The position numbers and the translations under genes are program-made. Source: Bryobacterales bacterium (GTDB lineage Bacteria; Acidobacteriota; Terriglobia; Bryobacterales; UBA6623). Taken from it: a stretch of DNA of 64,000 nt. The DNA is taken from assembly GCA_028819215.1 (NCBI GenBank), contig JAPPMG010000086.1, positions 1-64,000 on the forward strand, read 5' to 3'. Positions within the stretch are counted from its first letter, which is position 1; each line of letters begins with the position of its first letter. Below, piece by piece: positions 15,084 through 24,335 of the stretch. The notes beneath the pieces are model-generated. The model worked only from the letters and a program-made list of their open reading frames with translations. It had not been told where the DNA came from and did not search any database.

Positions 15084-17066
15084 GTGCCTAGCGATGGTCT
15101 AGTGCAGAAGCTGCGAAATAGCCCGATTTTTCGCGCCCTTGGGGGCAAGTTGGGCGCGAGGCAGGATCTGCGCTCGATCCTGCTGATCGCGGCTTGCTGT
15201 CTGACCCTCGCCACCTTGGGAAGCGTGCAGCTCTCATGGATCAAGCGGGCCAACAATGCTCAGCGTCAGCAGGTGATGGCAGCGGTGCGCTCCTCAATCA
15301 GAGTGTTCAACCGCGGTTTGCACAGTGAAGTGTCGCACCTCTTGACAGTTTTTCGGGCCGAGCCTGGCTGGAGTCCCTCCGGGCGGGCCCGGCGCTTAGC
15401 CGAATCCCACTTCGTGTGGCACGAGTCTTCCGGCCACGGGCCCGCGATCAAGCGCATCCTGTTCCATGATGCGTCCAGTCAGGCCACGCCTCAACTCGCC
15501 GAGCTCAAGCTTGCCGAACAGCGCTGGGAGCCAATCCGGCCGGAGCACGGCTACCAAGGCCTCGAAGTTCGGCTGCGGTCGGCGAGTTCACGGCATCGCC
15601 GTGTGATCAGTCCGTCATGGCTGTCGACGTGGCTGTACTACCCGGACTGCTCAGCCTTGGTGCGACCGGTTGCCACGATTGCTAGAGAACCCGTGAGTGG
15701 CAGGTACGAATTGCAGTTCACGGGCTACTTAGTACTGCAGTTGGACGTTGAGCATATCCGCCAAAGCATACTGCCAGCATTGGTACGCGGGCACTTCCGT
15801 GCCACGGCGGGCAACGTGTTGTTCGACGTCGCGATTGCCGTGGATGACGAAGTCACGGACTTCTTTAGGTCTGATCGTGCCGATACGTCGGATCCCGATG
15901 TTGGGACCGAGTCTGCGTCTGACGCGACCACTTTGAGTTCCGGCGGCGATCGGCCTATGGCGGGATGGAGCGAGACAGCCGATGTCCGCCGCCAAGTGTT
16001 GCTAACGATGAGCTCCGTGCCTGGCCCGGTCGCGAGACTCGGGGGTATCCAACGGATCGCGCTGCGGTCGAATGTCCCCGAGCCCGATTCCATCGAGATC
16101 GCTCGTTTCCCTCGGTCTCGCCAGCGTGCCGAAGAGAGTGATGGCGAGACCGGTGTGCTGCCGTTCACTCCGGACCGCCCACGCTTGTTCTTGGCCGGGG
16201 ACCGCCAACATCGCTTGGAAGTCGTCGTGAAGCACGTCAACGGTTCGTTGGAGGAGGTATTGGCACTCCAATATCAGAGGAGCTTGGTAATGGGATTGGG
16301 TCTGTTGCTGCTGTTGGCTGGGGCCATGGCACTGGTTGTGGTTTCGTTGCGGCGCGCCTCCAAGCTGGCCAGCATGCACCTAGAGTTCGCGACGGCGGTT
16401 TCGCACGAGCTGAGAACTCCGGTCACCGCCGTCCGCGCGATGGGCGACAACATCGCCGAAGGGGTATTGGGCACCAGCGAGAAGGCGCTGAGCTATGGCA
16501 AGTTGATTCGCGACGAGGGGCGGCGCCTCAGTGAAATGATCGAGCAAACCTTGAAGCTCGTCTCACTTGACTCCGGTTCAGGTCGTTACGATGTGGTCCC
16601 GGTCGACACCGCGGCGGTGGTGGCCGAAGCTGCGGAGCACGTGCGGCCGATCATTGATCGAGCAGGTTTCGTGCTGGAGCGCTCCGATGCGAATGACATA
16701 CCACATGCGTTGGCCGACGAGACGGCTCTGAGGCAGAGTCTTGGGAACTTGCTGAGCAATGCTGTCAAGTACGGCCTGCCAGGACGCTGGGTCAAGCTGG
16801 AGGTGGCCGCGACTAGCGGAGACAAGAAGCCCGAAGTGGAAATCAGCGTGCATGACCGCGGTCCGGGCGTCCCGCCCAAGGAAGCGCGCAGCATCTTCGA
16901 GCCCTACTACCGGTCCGTCAGTGCGAAAGACTCCAAGGTTCCCGGATCTGGGCTGGGACTGAACCTGGCGAAGCGCATGGTGCACGGGATGGGCGGCCGG
17001 CTAACCCTGCGCAGCGTGCCGGGGCAGGGCAGCGTGTTCACGATCCATCTCCCTGTCGCGGGCTGA
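15084..17066 (+). CDS. Membrane sensor histidine kinase
   Basis: A 660-residue two-component sensor. TM1 lies at about 31-50 (SILLIAACCLTLATLGSVQL), a large extracytoplasmic sensor region at 51-398, TM2 at about 400-422 (GLGLLLLLAGAMALVVV), then a HisKA domain with ATAVSHELRTPVTAV (phospho-acceptor H441) and a HATPase domain (NLLSNAVKYG, HDRGPGVPP, GSGLGLNLAKRMVHGMGG). The sensor region has no domain I recognise. GTG 15084 has no clear ribosome site and GTG 15102 is an alternative. No response regulator is adjacent, so the partner must be encoded elsewhere. Confidence 0.9.
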   Translation: MPSDGLVQKLRNSPIFRALGGKLGARQDLRSILLIAACCLTLATLGSVQLSWIKRANNAQRQQVMAAVRSSIRVFNRGLHSEVSHLLTVFRAEPGWSPSGRARRLAESHFVWHESSGHGPAIKRILFHDASSQATPQLAELKLAEQRWEPIRPEHGYQGLEVRLRSASSRHRRVISPSWLSTWLYYPDCSALVRPVATIAREPVSGRYELQFTGYLVLQLDVEHIRQSILPALVRGHFRATAGNVLFDVAIAVDDEVTDFFRSDRADTSDPDVGTESASDATTLSSGGDRPMAGWSETADVRRQVLLTMSSVPGPVARLGGIQRIALRSNVPEPDSIEIARFPRSRQRAEESDGETGVLPFTPDRPRLFLAGDRQHRLEVVVKHVNGSLEEVLALQYQRSLVMGLGLLLLLAGAMALVVVSLRRASKLASMHLEFATAVSHELRTPVTAVRAMGDNIAEGVLGTSEKALSYGKLIRDEGRRLSEMIEQTLKLVSLDSGSGRYDVVPVDTAAVVAEAAEHVRPIIDRAGFVLERSDANDIPHALADETALRQSLGNLLSNAVKYGLPGRWVKLEVAATSGDKKPEVEISVHDRGPGVPPKEARSIFEPYYRSVSAKDSKVPGSGLGLNLAKRMVHGMGGRLTLRSVPGQGSVFTIHLPVAG

Positions 17067-17310
17067 TCGCGAGCCACCCTTGTCCGGAAGCTCTCAGCGC
17101 TGTCGGCGCAGGCCTGGTCAAGGCAGCCCGCCGTCTTTCGCAGGTCGCCGCGCGTGTGGCGACCTCCAGAGAGGGAACTGCGATTCAGTGGGAGAGTCCG
17201 ATTACTTCGGCGGTCGGGCGAAGCCGCGGTCGGCAGTCGTCTCGGGCATGTGGTGCGCATACCTGCGAGGCGGAGCAAGTCGAGGAGTTCGCGATCCCAT
17301 TCATGTGGTG

Positions 17311-18870
17311 CTAGGCCCGGCGTTCCGATCCGGAGCGGCGCGCCAGCTCGCGAACGGCTCGGGCTGCCAGCACCTGGGCCAACCCCGGACCCATGCGGCC
17401 TTGTAGCATCGCCGCCAGCCCTTGCTCGCCCAGCTCGGAGGCAAAGCCCGCCAGCATCCGTTCCTGTGTCTCGAACGCGGCCCGCGTGACGGCTTCCGGG
17501 CTGACTTCGTCCTCGAGGATGCCTCGGAGCTCGCGCAGCACTTCGTGGGCTTCTGGGTCGCGGCTGCGGTCGCGCAGCTCTCCGGGGTCTTCTTCCAGGT
17601 TGAAGAGCAGGTCCTCGTACCAAGTGAAGTGAATGTATTTCCACGGCCCTCGCCGGATCATGAACGATCCCGTTGCGTTGCCTTCCGAGTGGCTCTCGGA
17701 ATAGGCCCAGCCGGGATGCCCGCTGCCGTCTCCGAGCATCAGCGGTATCAGAGAGTGCCCCTTGATTTCGGATCCGCCGCCTGAGCCGCTCCACTCCAGC
17801 AGCGATTGGACCAGATCCACGTGACTCGTCGCATCTGCCACGCGGCGCCCTCGCGGCACTCCCGGCCCCGCGATAACCAGCGGAACGTGGGCGGCTGGCT
17901 CCAGCAAGTTGTTCTTCAGCCACAATCCGTGGTCTCCCAGAGCTTCGCCGTGGTCGGAGGTGTACACGAAGACCGTGCGCTCAAGCTCCCCGTTCTCTTC
18001 CAAAGCCGACCAGATCTGGCCAATGTGCTCGTCCAGCTCCGAGACCAAGCCGTAGTACCCTGCGCGGGCGTTGCGGATGCGCCGCTCGGATATCGGGGTG
18101 GCGATGCGTTTGAAGTGCCGTAGCTCTTGGAACATCAGGTGCTGGGATTCCAGATAGTCCGCTGTCACCTGCGGCAGGTCCACCAGCTCGCGAGGGTAGA
18201 GCTCCCAATACTTCCGCTGCGCCACGAAGGCCGGATGCGGCGCGGTGAAACCCACGTAATAGCACCAAGGCTTGCCCAGACGCGGGGCCTTCTCGCGAAT
18301 GAACTCGGAACAGGTGCGGGCGCGCTCCGCGTCCGCGTGGGGCGTGTCCCTTGCCCGCCCGTTCACCAGTCCCCGCTCGCCGGTACGGTAAGCCACCGGG
18401 CTGCGAAAAAGCGAGGTGATGTCAGGTCTGCTGCGATGCCCGTGTTGCGTGGCGTGTTCTTCGAAGCCGACGTCGAAGTCCGGATTGAGGTCGAACTTGC
18501 CCGTCGCTTCCGTGTGATAGCCCGCCCGACGGAGCCGTGTGCCCCAGGTCGGCTGGCTGCCGTCCCAGACTGTCGAATTGCAGAATGAGTTCGTCTGGTG
18601 GGGGTACAGGCCGGTCATCATGCAGGCGCGGCCCGGTGTGCACACCGGCGAGCCGCAGTACGCGTTGTCGAAGACAACCCCTTGGCTCGCGATCCGGTCG
18701 AGATTGGGCGTCTTCACTAGCGGATGGCCGGCGAAGCCGGCGTATTTGAAACTGTGCTGGTCCGAGCAGACGAACACGATGTTGGGCCGTCGCGGCGATT
18801 GCGCTCCAGCGGACGCGGCTGCACCAAAGGCTGCGGCGAATTGGCGGCGGGTTGGCAAGTGGCTCGGCAT
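17311..18870 (-). CDS. Secreted type I sulfatase (amino-sugar locus)
   Basis: A 519-residue alkaline-phosphatase-fold sulfatase with a Tat-like leader (TRRQFAAAFGAAASAGAQS). The C-x-P-x-R formylglycine motif is CTPGR at 77-81, so activation by formylglycine-generating enzyme is expected. NIVFVCSDQHS (30-40) supplies metal ligands, and GKFDLNPDFDVGFEEH and TSDHGEALGDHGLW are further family blocks. ATG 18870 follows from the Tat leader; the frame extends to 19053 but the extension looks non-coding. It ends the run of minus-strand glycan genes up to agaS, so it may remove sulfate esters from the glycan handled there. Substrate is inference. Confidence 0.9.
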   Translation of the reverse strand: MPSHLPTRRQFAAAFGAAASAGAQSPRRPNIVFVCSDQHSFKYAGFAGHPLVKTPNLDRIASQGVVFDNAYCGSPVCTPGRACMMTGLYPHQTNSFCNSTVWDGSQPTWGTRLRRAGYHTEATGKFDLNPDFDVGFEEHATQHGHRSRPDITSLFRSPVAYRTGERGLVNGRARDTPHADAERARTCSEFIREKAPRLGKPWCYYVGFTAPHPAFVAQRKYWELYPRELVDLPQVTADYLESQHLMFQELRHFKRIATPISERRIRNARAGYYGLVSELDEHIGQIWSALEENGELERTVFVYTSDHGEALGDHGLWLKNNLLEPAAHVPLVIAGPGVPRGRRVADATSHVDLVQSLLEWSGSGGGSEIKGHSLIPLMLGDGSGHPGWAYSESHSEGNATGSFMIRRGPWKYIHFTWYEDLLFNLEEDPGELRDRSRDPEAHEVLRELRGILEDEVSPEAVTRAAFETQERMLAGFASELGEQGLAAMLQGRMGPGLAQVLAARAVRELARRSGSERRA

Positions 18871-19254
18871 CGGATGAGAGCTTAGCAGGCGGAACACGAG
18901 GCTGGCGCTGGTTGCCGAGGTGCCTGAAGCGCTGCGGCGTGGCAGGCGCGGGGTTGGGTTCGGGCCCCGCCCTCGCTTGCCGCCGCCGAAGGTGCGGCAC
19001 GGATCGTTCCCGGCTTCGAACAACCCCTGCAAGTGGCAGCGATCTACGACCATCTGCCGGGGGCGCGGGTCAGTATCGACATGGCCCCGGATCGCGGTCG
19101 CATCGTCGGCGAGGGTCCCGGAATCGATGAAGTCGCGAGTATCGTTCTCCGCGCCACGAGCCGGCCCGGAAGGCCGTCCAGTCCCTCCACCTCACATCGG
19201 TGCCGCACGCGAGTCATTCCGTGACTTAGATGGGGCCTTCAGCGGCGGAAACGC
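18871..19254. other. Intergenic region with an unassigned plus-strand open frame
   Basis: From 18928 to 19224 the plus strand stays open and reads protein-like (LAAAEGAARIVPGFEQPLQV; AAIYDHLPGARVSIDMAP; GEGPGIDEVASIVLRA). It has no convincing start or ribosome site, apart from GTG 19033, and I recognise no family. It could be a decayed gene end or chance openness in GC-rich DNA. Confidence 0.2.
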
Positions 19255-20169
19255 TCAGAGAACATCCGCCCAGGAGCTCCCGTCCAGCGCTTGGCGAATC
19301 TCGTCTTCCTGTTCCAGCGAACTCTGCGGCATCGGAGCTCTCGGGAGGCCGCCGTCCCGCCCTTGGAGCCTCAGCACGGTCTTCACGTTCGCCGGAAGGT
19401 TCGGGTGATCGATCGCGTTCCAAAGCCTCAACAGGTTCTTGTGCAATCGTTCGGCCCGCCGGTGGTCCCCCGCTTGGACGGCGTTCCATAGCTCAACGCA
19501 ACACTCCGGAACGGCGGTGAGAATCGCGGCAACGGCACCATGAGCGCCAAGGGTGAACGACGGGTAGAGGAGCGCGTCCACTGCCGAAAGAATCCGCACG
19601 CGCTTCTGCCGCAGCTTGTGCGAATCAATGAGCAGGAGCAGGTCGGCCAAGGCCTTCAGATCGCTCGCGCTCTGCTTGACTCCGATCACACCGTCGACTC
19701 GTCGCATGATGCGGGCCAATGACTTGGACGAGAGATAGCACCATGGCACGACGTTGTAGATGATTACCGGCAAGCCCGTGGCTTGAGCGATGCGATCGAA
19801 ATGTCGCGACAATGCGTCGTCGTCCGGACGGAACAGGTAGTGCACTGGAGTCACCTGCAACGCCGCCACGCCGAGGTCCGCCACGGCCTTCCCTCGTTCG
19901 ATCGCTGCCTGCGTGCTGTTGCAGATGATTCCAGTGATGACCGGAATCCGTCCCTTCACTTCTTCTGTTGTAGCTGCCGTGACTTTCAGGGTTTCGTCGG
20001 TGGTCAGCGTGTGACCTTCTCCCGTGCTGCCGCATACCGCCAGGCCGTGCACGTTGGCCGCGAGCATCTGGCGTACCTCGGTCCGGTGCAGCCCTTCGTC
20101 GATGTTCCCTTCTGCATCGAATGGCGTGATCATTGGAGGAACGATTCCACGGATGTCGCTGTTTGTCAT
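19255..20169 (-). CDS. DapA-family (dihydrodipicolinate synthase/N-acetylneuraminate lyase) aldolase
   Basis: A 304-residue class I aldolase-type TIM barrel. GSTGEGH (47-53) is the pyruvate-carboxylate binding loop, Y138 (IIYNV) the proton relay and K165 (GVKQSASD) the Schiff-base lysine, so a functional pyruvate-dependent lyase/synthase is expected. In this setting, between sulfatase and GH109 genes, a sugar-acid lyase (2-keto-3-deoxy sugar acid or sialic-acid type) is more likely than lysine biosynthesis, but that is inference. No Shine-Dalgarno is evident before ATG 20169. 275 nt separate it from the upstream GH109 gene. Confidence 0.87.
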   Translation of the reverse strand: MTNSDIRGIVPPMITPFDAEGNIDEGLHRTEVRQMLAANVHGLAVCGSTGEGHTLTTDETLKVTAATTEEVKGRIPVITGIICNSTQAAIERGKAVADLGVAALQVTPVHYLFRPDDDALSRHFDRIAQATGLPVIIYNVVPWCYLSSKSLARIMRRVDGVIGVKQSASDLKALADLLLLIDSHKLRQKRVRILSAVDALLYPSFTLGAHGAVAAILTAVPECCVELWNAVQAGDHRRAERLHKNLLRLWNAIDHPNLPANVKTVLRLQGRDGGLPRAPMPQSSLEQEDEIRQALDGSSWADVL

Positions 20170-20444
20170 GGCTTTTTCGCGAGCAGGCTGTACTGCCCGT
20201 CGCCCAGGGGCGAGGTGCTTCCGTCAAGTGCTGATTCGCGGTTTCTTGCCGGGGTCGGAATCAGGGAGGACACGTCCGAGGCATGACCGCATTCTCAATG
20301 GGCATCACGCATCTTTGCACAAGTTGGAGCGAGGCTCGAGACTCTACGCGCTGAGCGAACTGACCGCGCCTGTGCATGAGTGCTCGTCCCTCGCGCTCGT
20401 TCCCTTGGCTCGATCTACTTCGGCCGCACGCCGGAAGCCCTCTC

Positions 20445-21791
20445 TCAGGCGAACTGGATCGGCGGTCGCGTTCTCCACCGCCCGCGGGTGAAATCGGGAA
20501 AGTCCACGGGCCGGCTGCCGCGGGCCACCGATTGCTCGCTGAGCGGCGAAATCACGCTCGAGGTCACCGAGTCGTACACATCGAAGTAGGGAGCCGTCCC
20601 AGCCCTCAGCGCTTCTACCAGCAGGTGCCAGGTGAGCGGCGTCTTGGTGCTCTGCCCGCCGTGACCGCGCAGCGCAGGCCGGCCGGGCGGGTCGAAGCTG
20701 TCCAGCAGAGGGTGGCGGTAGTCCTCCATGTAGCGGGCCGCGTCCTCCCACCGGTGGCTCTCGGGACTGACTCCGTCCAGATAGATCCTGGGCCCGCCCA
20801 TACCCCGGCCGTCGAAGAACACGCCGTTAGTTCCTTGAATCCGAGTGAACTCCCGGGGATGCGGCGTATTGGTATCGAAGTTCAGCGTCACTAGCTTTCC
20901 GTCCGCGGTCCGGATCAGCGTCGCGTTGTAGTCACCTTGCGCCATCTGCCTGCTTGCCAGAGGATGCTCTCTGCCATAGCGGGACGCCGCGTATTCGTTC
21001 AGCGTCACGGCCCGGGAACTGACCGAAACCAGCTGCGCGAAGCGGTCTCCGTGGTTGATGTCCATCGCTGGCATGATGCGGTTCATCGGGTGATCCGGGT
21101 ACAGATTACCGTTGCGATCGATGGCGTGCTGCAGCCGCCAGGGCTCGCTGCCTCCAGGGAACTTCACCCGCCGCAAGTCGTGTACATAGCCGCTCTCGGC
21201 GTGCAGCACGTCCCCCAGCACGCCCTGCCGGATCATGTTGAGCAGCGTCAGATACATGCCGCCGCCGACCTCCAGCAGCACCTGCTCCAGGGCCAGCGTA
21301 GACCACTTGCCGGTCTGCTCGAAGGTCTCCACCAGGCGCCAGGCTTCCTCCACCGTAAGGACAATCGGCACTTCGCTGACTGCGTGCTTGCCGTGGCGGT
21401 TGGCAGCGAGGCAAACCGGGGCATGCCAGCGCCAGGACGTCACGCAAATCACGCAGTCAAGATCTTCTTCCTCGCAGAGGCGTTCGAAATCCCGTTCCCC
21501 GCGGCCGTAGAGCCTCGGAGCCGGCCGACCGGATTTTTCGACCCACCCCGCTGCCCGTTCCAGACGGTCCGGCTGGATCTCGCACAAGGCTGGAACCTCT
21601 ACCCCCTCGATGCCCAAGGCACAATCGAGGTGATAGGATCCCCGCCCCCCGATGCCGACGAAGCCAAGCCGAACGGGTGTCGCGGCACTGGTCTGCGCAT
21701 GCGCTGGCGCAGACGAAGCGACGACGGCGCCCGCAGTGGCAGCGATCCGGGGAACATGGCGGCGGATCGGTCCGCTCTCGTCTCCGCTCAT
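20445..21791 (-). CDS. GH109-type Gfo/Idh/MocA protein, copy 1
   Basis: A 448-residue secreted Gfo/Idh/MocA-fold protein. The leader (RHVPRIAATAGAVVASSAPA) is followed by the Rossmann loop GFVGIGGRG (43-51). TSWRWHAPVC, AVSEVPI (137-143) and RNGNLYPDH (227-235) match GH109, whose type member is an NAD-dependent alpha-N-acetylgalactosaminidase that uses a transient oxidation mechanism; Y231 and H234 align with its catalytic YPTH motif. Substrate of this copy is untested. AGGAG lies 8 nt before ATG 21791, deciding the start. It is a tandem paralogue of the next gene, sharing long blocks such as NFDTNTPHPREFTRIQGT. Confidence 0.85.
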   Translation of the reverse strand: MSGDESGPIRRHVPRIAATAGAVVASSAPAHAQTSAATPVRLGFVGIGGRGSYHLDCALGIEGVEVPALCEIQPDRLERAAGWVEKSGRPAPRLYGRGERDFERLCEEEDLDCVICVTSWRWHAPVCLAANRHGKHAVSEVPIVLTVEEAWRLVETFEQTGKWSTLALEQVLLEVGGGMYLTLLNMIRQGVLGDVLHAESGYVHDLRRVKFPGGSEPWRLQHAIDRNGNLYPDHPMNRIMPAMDINHGDRFAQLVSVSSRAVTLNEYAASRYGREHPLASRQMAQGDYNATLIRTADGKLVTLNFDTNTPHPREFTRIQGTNGVFFDGRGMGGPRIYLDGVSPESHRWEDAARYMEDYRHPLLDSFDPPGRPALRGHGGQSTKTPLTWHLLVEALRAGTAPYFDVYDSVTSSVISPLSEQSVARGSRPVDFPDFTRGRWRTRPPIQFA

Positions 21792-21932
21792 CGGTTCATC
21801 TCCTAGGCCAGCAACCGTGGAGGGCGGCCCGCAGCAAGTTCCCCGGGCAGCCGGCATCGACTCCAATCGCGTGCTGCTTGGGGCCTCACGACGCCTCTGG
21901 CTAGCTCGGCCGTTCGCCAACTCCGCCTCCGG

Positions 21933-23258
21933 CTAGCCTAGCGCGCGGTCGTAGGCCACCTCTACCGGCAGCCTCTCCTTCCACTTCCCCTTCGTAAAAT
22001 CCGGAAACTCCACCGGCTCGCTCCGGTTGGCCACTGACCTCTCGCTGAGCGGCGAAATCACGCTCGAGGTGACCGAGTCGTACACGTCGAAATCCGTCAC
22101 GCGTTGCTCCACGAGCGCTTCGAACAGCCGGTGCCAGCTCAGCGGCGTTGTCCGCTGCCCCCCGCCGTGCCCGCGGATTGCCTCCCGCGGGCGCGGCGTG
22201 TACTCCTTCTCCACCGGGTGCCGGTACTCTTCCATGTGCTGCTCCGCCGGCTCCCACTGGTGGTCTGGACTCACGCCATCCACGTAAATGAATTGGCCGA
22301 TCCCACGGCTGTAGTACAGCACGCCCTTCGTTCCCTGAATCCTGGTGAACTCCCGCGGATGCGGCGTGTTCGTGTCGAAGTTCAGGGTGTAGAGCTTGCC
22401 CCCGACAGTCCGCAGCAGCGTGCAGTTGTAGTCGCCTTGCTTCATCTCCTTTGTCGCGTACGGATGGTCAGGCCCGTAGAACAAGTCGGCGTAGCGATTC
22501 AGCATCACTGCCTTCGAACTCATCGAAACCAGCAGCTCGAAGCGGTCGCTGTGGTTGATGTCCATCACGGGCATCAAGCGGCAGGTCGGATGGTCTGGGT
22601 ACAGATTGCCGTTGCGGTCCACCGAGTGCTGCAGCCGCCACGGCTCGCGCTCCGGATCAAACTTCACCAGCCGCAGGTCGTGCACGTAGCCACTCTCGGC
22701 GTGGATGATGTCGCCCAGCACGCCCTGGTGCACCATGTTCGTCAGCGTCGAGTGGACCCCCTTGAACCCGAGCGTTGCCCACTTGCCGGTCTGCTCGTGC
22801 GTCTCGACAATTTCCCAGGCCTCGTCCAGGGTCTGGATCAAGGGCACTTCCGAAACCGCGTTCTTCCCATTGCGCATGGCCGCCAGCAGGATCGGCGCAT
22901 GCCACTTCCACGAGGTCGAGCAGATGATGCAATCCAGGTCCTCCTGCTCGCACATGCGCTCGAAGTCGGTACGGGTCTTGCCATAAAGCCGCGGCGGGGG
23001 CTTGCCGGACTCCTCGATCCAGGTCTTTGCGCGGTGCAACACGGCGGGGTTGATGTCGCACACGGCCGGGACCTCGATGCCGTCCATGCCGAGGGCGATG
23101 TCTAGGTGGTACGAACCGCGGTCCCCGACCCCGACAAACCCGAGCCGAACGGGACGTGTGAGCCGCTGGGCCGCCGCGGATTGCGTCGTCCCCGGCGCGG
23201 CCGCCATGGCCGCACCGGAGATTCCGAGAAAGCCCCGTCGATCAACGCGGTCGGCCAT
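21933..23258 (-). CDS. GH109-type Gfo/Idh/MocA protein, copy 2
   Basis: A 441-residue paralogue of the downstream gene. The Tat leader DRRGFLGISGAAMAAAPG predicts folded export with bound NAD. Rossmann loop GVGDRG at 43-48, STSWKWHAP (114-122), SEVP (136-139), and NGNLYPDHP with Y220/H223 at the GH109 catalytic positions. SYVHD-like and MDINHSDRFELLVSMSSKA blocks follow the Elizabethkingia-type enzyme closely. Predicted to cleave terminal alpha-GalNAc or a related residue outside the cytoplasm. GGAGG precedes ATG 23258 at a normal distance, and a TAGAAT box lies about 40 nt upstream, so this gene may have its own promoter. Confidence 0.87.
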   Translation of the reverse strand: MADRVDRRGFLGISGAAMAAAPGTTQSAAAQRLTRPVRLGFVGVGDRGSYHLDIALGMDGIEVPAVCDINPAVLHRAKTWIEESGKPPPRLYGKTRTDFERMCEQEDLDCIICSTSWKWHAPILLAAMRNGKNAVSEVPLIQTLDEAWEIVETHEQTGKWATLGFKGVHSTLTNMVHQGVLGDIIHAESGYVHDLRLVKFDPEREPWRLQHSVDRNGNLYPDHPTCRLMPVMDINHSDRFELLVSMSSKAVMLNRYADLFYGPDHPYATKEMKQGDYNCTLLRTVGGKLYTLNFDTNTPHPREFTRIQGTKGVLYYSRGIGQFIYVDGVSPDHQWEPAEQHMEEYRHPVEKEYTPRPREAIRGHGGGQRTTPLSWHRLFEALVEQRVTDFDVYDSVTSSVISPLSERSVANRSEPVEFPDFTKGKWKERLPVEVAYDRALG

Positions 23259-23298
23259 GCTGCACCTCCGTGAGAGCTGCCTATGCAGCAGCGGCTAC

Positions 23299-23304
23299 AT
23301 TCTA
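23299..23304 (-). promoter_or_regulatory. Candidate -10 box upstream of the GH109 pair
   Basis: TAGAAT on the minus strand, 41 nt before the GH109 copy 2 start in an otherwise GC-rich spacer. No TTGACA-like element lies at the usual distance. The same hexamer occurs before trpS and the LysR gene. Confidence 0.4.
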
Positions 23305-23399
23305 CCTTCGACCAGAGCCGGAACGGACCGCACCCACGCAGGATTTCCCGGAAAGCAGCAGCAGGCGGCCACGTGCCGGGACGGTGCACTGCGTCGATC

Positions 23400-24332
23400 T
23401 CAGCGAGCCGTCGCTTCGAAGCGGAGTAGGCATTCCTGCAGTTCCATGGCGTCCGCCTGCGCTTCGCAGCCGCCTAGGCCGCGCGTCGAAAGGCTGCCGC
23501 ACACCACTCCGCAGCGCAGCGCCTTGGCCAGGTTCCAGCCGCGCAGCCAGGCGTGCAGGAAGCCCGCATTGAACGAGTCCCCGGCCCCGGTCGTGTCAAG
23601 TACGTCAACCTCCATCGCAGGAACTCGCTGGATCACGCCGCTCGCGTCCAGTGCAGCAGATCCGCAGGCGCCCAGCTTGACCACAGCAATCGTGGAATCG
23701 GTCGCCAGCCTGCGCAGGCCTTGCTCGATATCCCCGCTGCCAGTTGTCAATTCCAGTTCGACCTCGTTCATGAACAGCACGCTCGTGTCGCGGAACACAT
23801 CGCGGATCTCGTCGCCCCACTCGCAGTACGGATCGTGCCCGGGATCGAACGAAGTGGTCAGACCGTGCGCTCGAGCCCGGCTAAAGAGGCCGGGCAGTCC
23901 CGGCCTCAGCCCGCTCTGCAGGAAATACGCGGAAACGTGGAGATGACGGAATTGGACGAGCAAGCTGTCGGCGACATCATCGGCGCGCAATGCCTCCATG
24001 GAGCCGGGATAGGTTACGAGAGCGCGATCCCGATCGCTGATCGAGACGGTCAGGCCGGTTCGCAACGAAGGATCGGAACGTACCGAGCTGACGTCAACCC
24101 GGGCGTCGGTCAGCTGTTCCAGACAGAACCTTCCGAACACGTCGTCTCCGGCCGTGCCAACCACTGCGACGTCGTTGCCCAGCTTGGCTAGGCCCGAGGC
24201 GCAGATCGCCGACGAGCTTCCCAGTCTCAAGGCGAAATCCCTTGCCACGACCTCGCGGCCAGGCTCCGGGACGGCAGTCAGGGACGTGAGGACAAGGTCG
24301 GGATTCAGCTCCCCAGCGACCAAGATCCTCAT
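23400..24332 (-). CDS. PfkB-family sugar kinase
   Basis: A 310-residue ribokinase-fold kinase. GSSSAICASGLAKLG (38-52) is the substrate/lid signature and DTTGAGDSFNAGF (246-258) the anion hole with catalytic Asp D252. It starts 3 nt after the agaS-like stop, so the two are one transcript. In known GalNAc operons agaS is accompanied by a tagatose-6-phosphate kinase; this gene is a good candidate, but 2-keto-3-deoxygluconate kinase or fructokinase activity cannot be excluded. Cytoplasmic. Confidence 0.88.
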   Translation of the reverse strand: MRILVAGELNPDLVLTSLTAVPEPGREVVARDFALRLGSSSAICASGLAKLGNDVAVVGTAGDDVFGRFCLEQLTDARVDVSSVRSDPSLRTGLTVSISDRDRALVTYPGSMEALRADDVADSLLVQFRHLHVSAYFLQSGLRPGLPGLFSRARAHGLTTSFDPGHDPYCEWGDEIRDVFRDTSVLFMNEVELELTTGSGDIEQGLRRLATDSTIAVVKLGACGSAALDASGVIQRVPAMEVDVLDTTGAGDSFNAGFLHAWLRGWNLAKALRCGVVCGSLSTRGLGGCEAQADAMELQECLLRFEATAR

Positions 24333-24335
24333 GTG

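Noticed and set aside
14525-15256. Minus-strand open frame over the M1 peptidase 3' end and histidine kinase 5' end
   Set aside because: Low-complexity, no ribosome site, overlaps two real genes on the other strand.
19255-20169. DapA for lysine synthesis
   Set aside because: Active-site residues fit any pyruvate aldolase of the family and the setting is glycan catabolism, so I kept only the family call.
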